Of a DNA stretch of 64,000 bases, positions 36,373 through 43,610 are shown piece after piece. The DNA comes from an uncultured Roseovarius sp. (lineage in GTDB: Bacteria > Pseudomonadota > Alphaproteobacteria > Rhodobacterales > Rhodobacteraceae). Each line of letters starts with the position of its first letter. Within the stretch, counting starts at the first letter, position 1. Below the pieces are notes generated by a model. That model saw nothing but the letters and a program-made list of their open reading frames with translations. It ran no database searches and had not been told where the DNA came from. Location of the stretch: assembly GCF_913057115.1 (NCBI RefSeq), contig NZ_CAJXNN010000005.1:59924-123923 (forward strand). The letters run 5' to 3'. The translations under genes and the position numbers were made by a program.

Positions 36373-36528
36373 GCCTCTGTCCCTCCAATGTTTAAGGGCT
36401 TTACATTAACATGGGCCCGTTTTGCATGGTTTCAAGGGTGATGCACCCCTGATCTTAACGGAATATGAAGATGAATCCGTTGTTTTGCGACAATTGTGAC
36501 AGCGCGCTCACGTAGCTGTGCTTGGGCG

Positions 36529-37554
36529 TTAAACGCGCAATAGCGCAATCAGTTCCGCCATATCCACTGGCAAAGGCGATTCAAACCGCATGGCATCGCC
36601 TGTGACGGGGTGATCAAACCCCAATGTCGCCGCGTGCAGCGCCTGCCGCGAGAAACCACGCAGCGCCTCGGTGGCCTGCTCTGGCAAAGCGCGCGCAGGT
36701 AGCTTGCGCCGCCCGCCATAGACCGGATCACCGACCAATCCGTGGCCGGCATGCGCCATGTGCACGCGGATCTGATGCGTTCGCCCCGTTTCCAGCCAAC
36801 ATTCGATCAACGATACCGAGGGCGGATGGCCGAAGGATTCGACGATCCGTGCGCGGGTCACCGCGTGACGCCCGCCTTGAAACACGACAGCCTGTTTCTG
36901 GCGGTCGGTCTTGTGCCGTGCGAGCTGCGTGGTGATCCGCATGATGTTGCCGCTTTCGAAGCTGACACCCTTCACCCCTCTCAAGCGCGGGTCGCCCGCA
37001 TCCGGCACGCCATGAACCAGCGCCCGGTAATGCCGTTCGACGGTGTGCTTTTCGAACTGAGCGGCCAAACCATGGTGGGCCCGGTCTGTCTTGGCCACCA
37101 CGAGCAAGCCACTGGTATCCTTATCGATTCTATGAACGATGCCCGGTCGCTTCTCGCCGCCCACACCTGAAAGACTATCCACGCAATGCGCCAAAAGCGC
37201 ATTGACCAGCGTGCCGTCCGGCGTGCCCGGCGCAGGGTGTACGACCATCCCGGCGGGCTTGTCGATAACGATCAGGTCATCGTCCTCGAACACCACATCC
37301 AGAGGGATGTCTTGCGGCAAGATGTGGCTGTCTTGGGCTTGTGGCAAAGATATTTCAATCAGGTCGCCCTCGCAGACCTTTCCCTTGGGGTCTTCGACCA
37401 TGGCACCATTCACACGAACCGCGCCTTCGGACAGCAAACGGCCCAATCTGGTGCGTGAAAGGCTGGCCGCCTCTGGCGCATCGCGCGTCAAGGCCTTATC
37501 AAGGCGCGCAGGTGGGTCAGCGGCGATCCGGAAAGACAGTTGAGTGGATGACAT
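36529..37554 (-). CDS. rluD: RluA/RluD-family 23S rRNA pseudouridine synthase
   Basis: The 341-residue pseudouridine synthase of the RluA family has an N-terminal S4 domain (ARLDKALTRDAPEAASLSRTRLGRLLSEGAVRVNG) and a catalytic domain. The catalytic Asp is in HRIDKDTSGLLVVAKTD. The C-terminal TGRTHQIRVHMAHAGH block is also conserved. It is most like RluD, which makes several pseudouridines in helix 69 of 23S rRNA, but RluC is hard to exclude. Its ATG overlaps the start codon of the divergent gene at 37553. Confidence 0.88.
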   Translation of the reverse strand: MSSTQLSFRIAADPPARLDKALTRDAPEAASLSRTRLGRLLSEGAVRVNGAMVEDPKGKVCEGDLIEISLPQAQDSHILPQDIPLDVVFEDDDLIVIDKPAGMVVHPAPGTPDGTLVNALLAHCVDSLSGVGGEKRPGIVHRIDKDTSGLLVVAKTDRAHHGLAAQFEKHTVERHYRALVHGVPDAGDPRLRGVKGVSFESGNIMRITTQLARHKTDRQKQAVVFQGGRHAVTRARIVESFGHPPSVSLIECWLETGRTHQIRVHMAHAGHGLVGDPVYGGRRKLPARALPEQATEALRGFSRQALHAATLGFDHPVTGDAMRFESPLPVDMAELIALLRV

Positions 37555-37852
37555 GAGCGACAGCCCCGAGCCTCAGCCGATCGACGAAGGCCTGTTACGT
37601 TTTCTGAAATTGCTGGTCACGGTGCTAACCGGCGTGATGATCGTCGGCGTTGTAGTCGTGATCTTTCTGCTTGTCACGCGCTTCACATCCGAGCCACCCG
37701 CCCTGCCCGAGAAAATCACCCTGCCCAATGGCGCGACGGCTACGGCTTTTACCCAAGCAGATCAATGGTTTGCGGTGGTCACCGATGATGATCGCATCCT
37801 CGTCTATGACCGAGTCACGGGCCAATTGAAGCAAGAAATCGCGATTGAATAA
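37553..37852 (+). CDS. Small single-span membrane protein (DUF6476-like)
   Basis: The 99-residue protein has an acidic N-terminus (MSDSPEPQPIDEG), one TM segment (about 21-42, LLVTVLTGVMIVGVVVVIFLLV) and a compact C-terminal domain (ITLPNGATATAFTQADQWFAVV) that probably faces the periplasm. I recognise it only as a conserved Rhodobacterales family, likely DUF6476. Its ATG at 37553-37555 shares two bases with the rluD start codon (CATG), so the genes are divergent with fused starts. No function is known. Confidence 0.7.
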   Translation: MSDSPEPQPIDEGLLRFLKLLVTVLTGVMIVGVVVVIFLLVTRFTSEPPALPEKITLPNGATATAFTQADQWFAVVTDDDRILVYDRVTGQLKQEIAIE

Positions 37853-37868
37853 GGCCGTCGGTGAAAGA

Positions 37869-37945
37869 TGGTACCGCCTCCCCGGCTCGAACGGGGGACC
37901 TCTAGATCCACAATCTAGCGCTCTAACCTACTGAGCTAAGGCGGC
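37869..37945 (-). tRNA. tRNA-His (GTG anticodon)
   Basis: This is a 77-nt cloverleaf on the minus strand with CCA encoded. The acceptor GCCGCCT pairs with AGGCGGT, the D-arm is GCTC/GAGC, the anticodon stem CTAGA/TCTAG frames the loop TTGTGGA (anticodon GTG), and the T-arm is CCCCG-TTCGAGC-CGGGG. Position 73 is A, the first pair is G1-U72, and the base at -1 in the DNA is T, so there is no encoded G-1. These are the features of the non-canonical alphaproteobacterial tRNA-His. Confidence 0.95.
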
Positions 37946-38117
37946 ACTGGAGCGCCGTTTAACTAGGCGGGGCCGCGAATGCAAGCCTCTTCGCACGCAA
38001 AAATGGCGCTTTGCGTTGCCATGAGAGCGGCTTTTACCGATTGATACCATCACCATCGCGGCTTGTATTTCATCTGGGAACGCGTTACCTGCTTTTTCCG
38101 GTTTTCAGGAGGCCATA

Positions 38118-38306
38118 ATGGGCATCAACGACGAACGCGACATCGAAGCGAATTTGCAGATCGGCCCGACGGATCAGGGCATGGTTCGCCTGTTTGTGGC
38201 CGCCGAAGGCCTTGAAATTCCTATGGATTTCGAACCCGAAGAGGCCCGCGAGATTGCCGAGGAACTGATGGCGGCGGCCAAGGCAGCCGAGGTCAAGAAA
38301 GGGTAA
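38118..38306 (+). CDS. Small conserved protein (DUF6324-like)
   Basis: The 62-residue soluble, acidic protein (MGINDERDIEANLQIGPTD) has a C-terminal helix (EEAREIAEELMAAAKAAEVKK). It is one of the small conserved proteins often found in Rhodobacterales (probably DUF6324), of unknown function. AGGAGG at 38107-38112 precedes the ATG at ideal spacing. It converges with the mmcB gene with a 14-bp overlap of the two 3' ends. Confidence 0.72.
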   Translation: MGINDERDIEANLQIGPTDQGMVRLFVAAEGLEIPMDFEPEEAREIAEELMAAAKAAEVKKG

Positions 38307-38745
38307 CCTGCGGATCGCGAAGGCCTTGCAACCGCAATGCTGCGTGGCGGGCGAAGCGGCGGGTAAGCGCGGCGCGGCGCGCCGCGGGAAGCTTCGTTGC
38401 CGCCCCCATACGCAGGATTTCGGCATCATAGGCATCGGCGAGGATCAAACCGGTATCTTCAGGCAAATAATCGAGTGGGAACGCCTCATCCACGGCCCAG
38501 AAATAGCGGTCACACCATTCAAGGTAACCTTCCCATTTCGCGTCCGCGCGGAAATCAGCCAACCCGGACTTGCATTCGATCACCCAGATCTCGCCCTTGG
38601 GGCCAAGCGCCATGACGTCCACGCGCTTGCCGCGTTCAGGCGTAAATTCTTCAACTGAAACAAAGTCATGGCTAATGAGGTGGCGGCAAACGCCACGTGC
38701 CAGACGCTGACCGGGTTGAAGGCTATCAAGGGGCTTGGGTTCCAT
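38293..38745 (-). CDS. mmcB: MmcB-family DNA repair protein
   Basis: The 150-residue protein has the restriction-endonuclease-like core of MmcB (DUF1052): EEFTPERGKRVDVMALGPKGEIWVIECKSG, in which the D and ExK form the PD-(D/E)xK-type metal site. DAYDAEILRMGAATKLPAARRAAL follows. MmcB was found in Caulobacter as a DNA-damage-induced factor giving resistance to mitomycin C. Length matches the family. I place the start at 38745, since the longer frame adds a non-conserved hydrophobic lead. Confidence 0.82.
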   Translation of the reverse strand: MEPKPLDSLQPGQRLARGVCRHLISHDFVSVEEFTPERGKRVDVMALGPKGEIWVIECKSGLADFRADAKWEGYLEWCDRYFWAVDEAFPLDYLPEDTGLILADAYDAEILRMGAATKLPAARRAALTRRFARHAALRLQGLRDPQVTLS

Positions 38746-38882
38746 AATGCGGATTATGAACAAAAGGTGAACCAATGCAAGCCTCGGCGAACCCCTTGCC
38801 GGATCGGCACAAAAGGCCTAGGTGCGGGGTGTGGCGGGTGCTGCCCTTCCCGTGAACGGTTGCATTCCGGTGGCCTTAAGCA

Positions 38883-38960
38883 ATTCCGAGGGAGCTGGCT
38901 CTGTTCAGGCCGTGGTCTGATTACCTGGCGCCCACCTGTACAAACAGGTCCTCGGGAATG
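38883..38960 (-). ncRNA. Candidate structured RNA (unassigned)
   Basis: Read on the minus strand, an outer stem CCGAGG/CCTCGG (38950-38955 and 38886-38891) closes a region that contains the perfect hairpin ACCTGT-TTGT-ACAGGT (38934-38949) and a second CAGG/CCTG pair. The pairing could be extended by an ATT/AAT arm. I could not match it to 6S, SRP, tmRNA or RNase P RNA, so this is a structural guess only. Confidence 0.25.
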
Positions 38961-39007
38961 AGATAACCAAACGGTCGCGCGCGGGCCCGTCACACTCTCT
39001 GAAAAAA

Positions 39008-39085
39008 CGTACGAGTCGTACGTTTTGTACGCGAGTTTCGTACGAAAATCGGCTGCTCACGGGATGCGAGCGTACGAGTCGTACG
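39008..39085 (-). repeat. 78-bp triple-palindrome element, copy 2 (inverted)
   Basis: Read on the minus strand: CGTACGACTCGTACG, 22 bp, TTTTCGTACG plus 16 bp, then CGTACGACTCGTACG. The total length and both spacers equal those of copy 1 (17647-17724), although the spacer sequences differ. The first plus-strand palindrome extends to a perfect 23-bp dyad with AAAA/TTTT ends (39004-39026). The element is 31 bp past the stop of the gene at 39116-39448 on the minus strand. Confidence 0.85.
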
Positions 39086-39115
39086 AAATGTCCGAAAAAT
39101 GACCGGATCAGCCCC

Positions 39116-39448
39116 TCAGGATTTCGACCAGAAGTCGCGCGCGCCCTCATCTGCCCGAACCGGAACAGTGGCGTGATCGGGCCGGAAGGCATGTTGCCCC
39201 AAGCCACCATGATGGTCATCATCGTCGTCATCTTTGAGACGCATGACCGCGATTCCAAACTGAACACCGGCGAAAATGATACCATTGGAAACCCACAGGA
39301 TCAGCAAGGCAAGCCAGCCTTTGTCAGAGGTGGAAATCAGATGCCAGAGATTCGCGATGTCGAACCAAAGCAGCAGCCCAACAAATACCGCGGCGATTCC
39401 GAAGCCGATAGCGACGTTCACGATGTAAAGGCGGATCAGTTTGGGCAT
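39116..39448 (-). CDS. Two-TM membrane protein of unknown function
   Basis: The 110-residue protein has two TM segments (about 8-28 and 43-66), then a charged stretch rich in Asp and His (MRLKDDDDDDHHGGLGQHAFRP) that could bind a metal ion. No domain is recognised. The tail (AFRPDHATVPVRADEGARDFW) is polar. It stands alone between the triple-palindrome element and the ribB group. Metal binding is suggested by composition only. Confidence 0.65.
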   Translation of the reverse strand: MPKLIRLYIVNVAIGFGIAAVFVGLLLWFDIANLWHLISTSDKGWLALLILWVSNGIIFAGVQFGIAVMRLKDDDDDDHHGGLGQHAFRPDHATVPVRADEGARDFWSKS

Positions 39449-39609
39449 GGGGGACTCCCTTCTGCTTTGTAGACTTCAAAGTGTAACACATTTGGAACGC
39501 CCCTCAAGGGTATGGGCGAGGATTGGCCGACGACTGAGCCCGATATCGCCTCTGGTCAAGGCAGGCGGGCTGCGCTATCCCGCCGCCTGAACGATGAAGG
39601 GAACGCCCG

Positions 39610-40761
39610 ATGTCCGACAGCCAGCCATTCGAAAAGCCCGGCCCCGTGGAAGAGGGGCTGCGCGCCGCGATTTCGCCCACCGATGATATCATCGCCGCCG
39701 CGAGGGCCGGCGAGATGTTCATTCTGGTGGATCACGAGGACCGCGAGAACGAAGGTGATCTGGTGATCGCGGCGGAATTTGCCACGCCCGAGGCAATCAA
39801 TTTCATGGCCACCCATGGCCGGGGGTTGATTTGCCTGCCCATGACCGCCGAGCGGATCGGGCAACTGGGCCTGCCGATGATGGCGGTCAACAACTCGTCC
39901 CGGATGGAGACGGCCTTTACCGTGTCCATTGAGGCGCGCGAAGGCGTGACCACCGGCATTTCCGCAGGCGACCGGGCGCGCACCATCGAAGTGGCGATCA
40001 ACGAACAGAACACGGCGGCCGAGATTGCCACGCCGGGGCATGTCTTCCCGCTGCGCGCGCGCAATGGCGGGGTTCTGGTCCGTGCAGGCCATACCGAGGC
40101 GGCGGTTGATATTGCCCGGCTGGCCGGGTGCAAGCCCGCCGGTGTGATCTGCGAGATCATGAAGGAAGACGGCAGCATGGCCCGCCTTCCGGATCTGGTG
40201 GAGTTCGCCAAGACACACAACATGAAGATCGGCACGATTTCCGACCTCATCGCCTATCGCCACAAGCATGACAATCTTGTGAACGAGGTGCGCCGCGAGG
40301 CCATCCATTCCAGCCACGGCGGCGATTGGGAAATGCGCCTCTTTGCCGATCAAATCAGCGGCACAGAGCATGTGGTTCTGACCAAGGGTGACATCACCGA
40401 CGGCGCGCCGGTTCTGGCGCGCACCCATGCCCTTAATGTGCTGGAGGATGTTCTGGGCGTGGGCCTGACCGGCGATGCGGGCCAGCCCACCGGCAAACTG
40501 GCCCGCGCGATGGAGATCATCGCCGCCGAAGGCCGCGGCGCGGTCTTCCTGTTTCGCCAACCCCGGCCCAGCCTTGCCAGCGAGATGGAAGAAGATGACG
40601 GGCCGCGCACCGTCAAGCACACCGGGCTTGGCGCGCAGATCATGTCGACCATGGGGTTGCACGAGTTGATCTTGCTGACCGACAGCCCCGATACGCGTTA
40701 TCTTGGCCTTGATGCCTATGGCATTTCGATCACCGGTACCCGCCCCATTTCCGAAGGATGA
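39610..40761 (+). CDS. ribB: 3,4-dihydroxy-2-butanone 4-phosphate synthase with degenerate GTP cyclohydrolase II domain (RibBX-type)
   Basis: The 383-residue protein has two domains. Residues 1-210 form an intact DHBP synthase (RibB) with ILVDHEDRENEGDLVIAAE and the RAGHTEAAVDIARLAG block, converting ribulose 5-phosphate to the four-carbon riboflavin precursor. Residues about 220-383 resemble GTP cyclohydrolase II but contain no cysteine. The Zn ligands (C-x10-C-x-C) are replaced (VLARTHALNVLEDVLG...TGDAGQPTGK), so that half should lack activity. A separate RibA must exist elsewhere. It lies just ahead of ribH and nusB on the same strand. No FMN riboswitch is seen upstream. Confidence 0.9.
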   Translation: MSDSQPFEKPGPVEEGLRAAISPTDDIIAAARAGEMFILVDHEDRENEGDLVIAAEFATPEAINFMATHGRGLICLPMTAERIGQLGLPMMAVNNSSRMETAFTVSIEAREGVTTGISAGDRARTIEVAINEQNTAAEIATPGHVFPLRARNGGVLVRAGHTEAAVDIARLAGCKPAGVICEIMKEDGSMARLPDLVEFAKTHNMKIGTISDLIAYRHKHDNLVNEVRREAIHSSHGGDWEMRLFADQISGTEHVVLTKGDITDGAPVLARTHALNVLEDVLGVGLTGDAGQPTGKLARAMEIIAAEGRGAVFLFRQPRPSLASEMEEDDGPRTVKHTGLGAQIMSTMGLHELILLTDSPDTRYLGLDAYGISITGTRPISEG

Positions 40762-40765
40762 GCCC

Positions 40766-41311
40766 ATGGCCGATAGTGAATACAGCCTGCCCCGCCCCGA
40801 GTTCGACCGCCCCGTGAAGCTGCTCATTGTGGTGGCGCCGTTTTATCGCGATATCGCCGATATGCTGATCGAAGGCGCACAGGCCGAGATCGAGGCCGCA
40901 GGCGGCACATCCGAGGTGATCGAAGTGCCGGGAGCATTGGAGATTCCCACCGCCATCGGCATGGCCGAACGGTTGAGCAATTATGACGGTTACGTCGGCT
41001 TGGGCTGTGTCATCCGGGGCGAGACCACCCATTACGAGACCGTCTGCAATGACAGTTCGCGGGGGATTACCCTGTTAGGGTTGCAGGGCCTGTGCATCGG
41101 CAATGGCATCCTCACCGTCGAGAACCGCGAACAGGCCTTGGCCCGTGCCGACAGCGCCCGGATGAACAAGGGCGGCGGGGCGGCCGCGGCAGCCTTGCAT
41201 CTCATTGCGCTCGCCCGTAAGTGGGGCGGCCAGCGGTCCGGCGTGGGGTTCAAACCCGCCCGTGACGAATACCGGCTGGCCGGTGATTTGAAGGATACCC
41301 CAACGGCATGA
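40766..41311 (+). CDS. ribH: 6,7-dimethyl-8-ribityllumazine synthase
   Basis: RibH condenses the pyrimidine intermediate with DHBP to lumazine, the last step before riboflavin synthase. The 181-residue length is near normal. The family segments IVVAPFYRDIADMLIEGAQ, VPGALEIPTAI, GCVIRGETTHYETVC and ALARADSARMNKGGGAAAAAL are intact. The ATG at 40766 lies 4 bp after the ribB stop with AAGGATGAG as the ribosome site. It overlaps nusB by 4 bp (ATGA). ribB-ribH-nusB is a frequent arrangement in this order. Confidence 0.95.
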   Translation: MADSEYSLPRPEFDRPVKLLIVVAPFYRDIADMLIEGAQAEIEAAGGTSEVIEVPGALEIPTAIGMAERLSNYDGYVGLGCVIRGETTHYETVCNDSSRGITLLGLQGLCIGNGILTVENREQALARADSARMNKGGGAAAAALHLIALARKWGGQRSGVGFKPARDEYRLAGDLKDTPTA

Positions 41312-41790
41312 GCGACGCGCCCCAACCCCTGTCTGGTAACATGAAACGCAAGATGCGCTCGACCTCGCGGCTTTATGCGGTGCAGGCGCTGTTCCAGATG
41401 GAGCATTCCGGCCAGACGGTCGAAAAGGTGATTCACGAGTTCGAGGATCACCGTTTTGGCGCGCATTATGATGAAGGTGACATGGCCGAAGGCGATATGC
41501 CGCTGTTTGAGCGGCTGATGCGCGACGCGGTGAACTGGCAATCCAGCATCGACCAGATGACAGACCGGGCCTTGGTCGCCAAATGGCCGATCGACCGGAT
41601 TGATCCGACCCTGCGGGCGCTGTTCCGGGCCGCCGGTGCGGAACTGACGCAATCGGACACGCCGCCCAAAGTGGTGATCATGGAATTCGTGGACATCGCC
41701 AAAAGCTTCTACCCCGAGGGCCGCGAGCCCAAGTTCGTCAACGCCGTGCTGGACCACATGGCGCGCGAGGCGAGGCCCGAGGCGTTCTGA
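41308..41790 (+). CDS. nusB: Transcription antitermination factor NusB
   Basis: The 160-residue NusB has the usual all-helical fold with an N-terminal basic face (NMKRKMRSTSRLYAVQALFQMEHSG) and the conserved end EFVDIAKSFYPEGREPKFVNAVLDHMAREAR. It joins NusE (S10) on boxA RNA and promotes rRNA antitermination. The start overlaps ribH by 4 bp, so it is coupled to riboflavin synthesis genes, a common but unexplained link. The N-terminal 15 residues (SDAPQPLSGN) are an extension relative to E. coli NusB. Confidence 0.93.
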   Translation: MSDAPQPLSGNMKRKMRSTSRLYAVQALFQMEHSGQTVEKVIHEFEDHRFGAHYDEGDMAEGDMPLFERLMRDAVNWQSSIDQMTDRALVAKWPIDRIDPTLRALFRAAGAELTQSDTPPKVVIMEFVDIAKSFYPEGREPKFVNAVLDHMAREARPEAF

Positions 41791-41902
41791 GCGGTTAGGG
41801 TGTCGCCCCGTAAGAAATCTGGGTCAACTGAATGAGCTGGGTGGCGGGTTTGAGCCCAAGAAAGACATTCAAAAGCCGCCAACGGCTCGCTAGTCTAGGA
41901 TC

Positions 41903-42181
41903 ATGAAGTCGACGCGCTCAGACATAAGGTTCTCGACACGCGTTCTGCGAAAGCAGGAGGATTTGCCTCGCTATATCGTCGTAAATCCAGAATATGTTTC
42001 GGACTTTACAGGCTCCTTTGCTGCGCATGTCATGCTCAATGACGTCGGCCCTTTCGAGCGCAACATACGTCCATGGGGCAAGGGTTCGGACGTCTACTTC
42101 TTCAACCTGACCGCGGCGCAATGTGCCAAAGCCGGCGTGGACACCAATGACAAGTGCGTGGTGACAATCATTCCAAAGTAA
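41903..42181 (+). CDS. DUF1905-type small beta-barrel protein
   Basis: The 92-residue protein has the DUF1905 pattern: a short N-terminal part, a central strand block (GPFERNIRPWGKGSDVYFFNLTAAQCAKAGV) and a terminal segment (VDTNDKCVVTIIPK). DUF1905 proteins have an AbrB-like barrel and unknown roles. It is the only gene between nusB and dusA and is not clearly part of either unit. GC content looks slightly lower than its neighbours. Confidence 0.65.
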   Translation: MKSTRSDIRFSTRVLRKQEDLPRYIVVNPEYVSDFTGSFAAHVMLNDVGPFERNIRPWGKGSDVYFFNLTAAQCAKAGVDTNDKCVVTIIPK

Positions 42182-42224
42182 ATCCGGGGTGTGGTCAACG
42201 ACGCTTCGTCCCGCCAAGCCGCCC

Positions 42225-43229
42225 TTACGCCCGCAGGCTTTGCTGTGTCACCTGACCTAACGCCTGCAAAACCAAATCCGTCCCCGCGCCATCACGTGTC
42301 GCCCCTTCGGACAGCACCCGCCGCCAGCCGCGTGCGCCGGGGCGGCCTGCGAAGAGGCCCAGCATGTGGCGGGTGATTTGGTGCAGCTTGCCGCCTTGGG
42401 CAAGGTGGGTCTCGATATAGGGCAGCATGGCGTGCACCACCGACTCGGGGCTGTCGCGCGGGGGCGTTTCGCCAAAGATCACGCGGTCGGCTTGGCCCAG
42501 CACATCCCAAGGCTGGTGATAGGCGGCGCGGCCAACCATGACCCCGTCGAACCCAGCCTCCAGCCATTCGGCGCATTGGTCCAGCGTTGCCAGCCCGCCA
42601 TTGAGGCTCAGGTGAAGCGCCGGAAACAGGCCTTTCATGCGCAGGGCAAGGTCATAATCCAGCGGCGGGATATCGCGGTTTTCCTTGGGGCTGAGGCCCT
42701 GAAGCCATGCCTTTCGGGCGTGAATGGTGATCCGCCCCACCCCGGCGGCGGCCACGCGCGACAAGAATTCGGGCAAGACCTCCTCGGGGTTTTGGTCATC
42801 CACGCCGATCCGGCATTTGACCGTCACCTCGCGTGGCTGCGCCTCGATCATGGCCGCGCAACACTCCGCCACAAGCCCCGGGTCCTTCATCAGTACGGCC
42901 CCGAAGGTGCCGGATTGCACCCGGTCCGAGGGGCAGCCGCAGTTGAGGTTGATCTCGTCATAGCCCGCCTCGAACCCCAAACGCGCAGCCTGTGCCAGTT
43001 CGTCAGGGTCCGAACCGCCCAGTTGCAGGGCGACGGGGTGTTCGGCGGGATGATACTCCAGAAGATGCATCGCGCCGCCACGCACCAGCGCGGGGGCAGT
43101 TACCATTTCGGTGTAAAGCAGCGCATGCCGCGACATCAGCCGATGCAGATAGCGGCAATGCCGATCTGTCCAATCCATCATAGGGGCAACGGACAGGCGC
43201 GCGGCTTGGGTGGCGGCGTTCAGGGGCAT
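42225..43229 (-). CDS. dusA: tRNA-dihydrouridine synthase A
   Basis: The 334-residue flavoenzyme reduces uridine 20/20a in tRNA. The TIM barrel carries SVAPMMDWTDRHCRYLHRL at the N-terminus and INLNCGCPSDRVQSGTFGAVLMKDP with the catalytic Cys. The LSLNGGLATLDQCAEWLEAGFDGVMVGRAAYHQPW block supplies the FMN phosphate site. The C-terminal helical domain (HMLGLFAGRPGARGWRRVLSE) is characteristic of DusA. It is a single gene on the minus strand, ending the core DNA before the accessory scar. Confidence 0.95.
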   Translation of the reverse strand: MPLNAATQAARLSVAPMMDWTDRHCRYLHRLMSRHALLYTEMVTAPALVRGGAMHLLEYHPAEHPVALQLGGSDPDELAQAARLGFEAGYDEINLNCGCPSDRVQSGTFGAVLMKDPGLVAECCAAMIEAQPREVTVKCRIGVDDQNPEEVLPEFLSRVAAAGVGRITIHARKAWLQGLSPKENRDIPPLDYDLALRMKGLFPALHLSLNGGLATLDQCAEWLEAGFDGVMVGRAAYHQPWDVLGQADRVIFGETPPRDSPESVVHAMLPYIETHLAQGGKLHQITRHMLGLFAGRPGARGWRRVLSEGATRDGAGTDLVLQALGQVTQQSLRA

Positions 43230-43610
43230 TCAGCGTTCTCCTTGGAGCCGCCCCATACCAGAACGGACCCGCTTTGCACACCATATGCACAGGGCGACTG
43301 TCCCGCCACCCCACCCCGTACATAGACAGGAATACGGCGGTGTTTGGGTGGGGCTGGCTTGAAGAAAGGTCACGACCGAACCGAGGATTCCAAGAAAGCC
43401 TGTGAGGAGATTCGCCGCGAAGAATGCAAGCGCGCCGGATTCAAACTACGCCATGCCATGTTGTCAGATTTCCTTGCCGCGACAGAGGAACTCTGAGGGC
43501 CCCTCGGAGCCTCTCAGGGTTGGCTACATCGACGAGCGACGCCACCCAACTCATGGTTAACGTTTTCTAAAGCGCTCATCGGCACAAAGGTGTCCTGAAC
43601 AAGCAGCCTC
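43230..43610. other. 381-bp gap at the left edge of the accessory scar
   Basis: The only possible coding segment is a short frame with a TTG start at 43359 that ends at 43496 (LKKGHDRTEDSKKACEEI, about 45 residues). It has no ATG and no clear ribosome site and may be a fragment. The rest shows no repeat or terminator that I can defend. The base composition begins to fall here. Confidence 0.35.

Larger units (their letters stand above)
38746..39115. other. 370-bp gap with a structured-RNA candidate and the triple-palindrome element
   Basis: No protein gene fits here. The gap holds the inverted 78-bp triple-palindrome element (39008-39085) and, next to it on the mmcB side, a foldable segment at 38883-38960. 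The open frames over it are Pro/Arg-rich shadows. It presumably also contains the mmcB promoter. Confidence 0.55.

Noticed and set aside
39449..39609. Possible FMN riboswitch before ribB
   Set aside because: None of the conserved RFN-element segments could be recognised in this 160-bp region.
43359..43496. A 45-codon frame with TTG start (LKKGHDRTEDSKKACEEI)
   Set aside because: No clear ribosome site or ATG and no family match. It may be a fragment, so it is mentioned only within the gap description.
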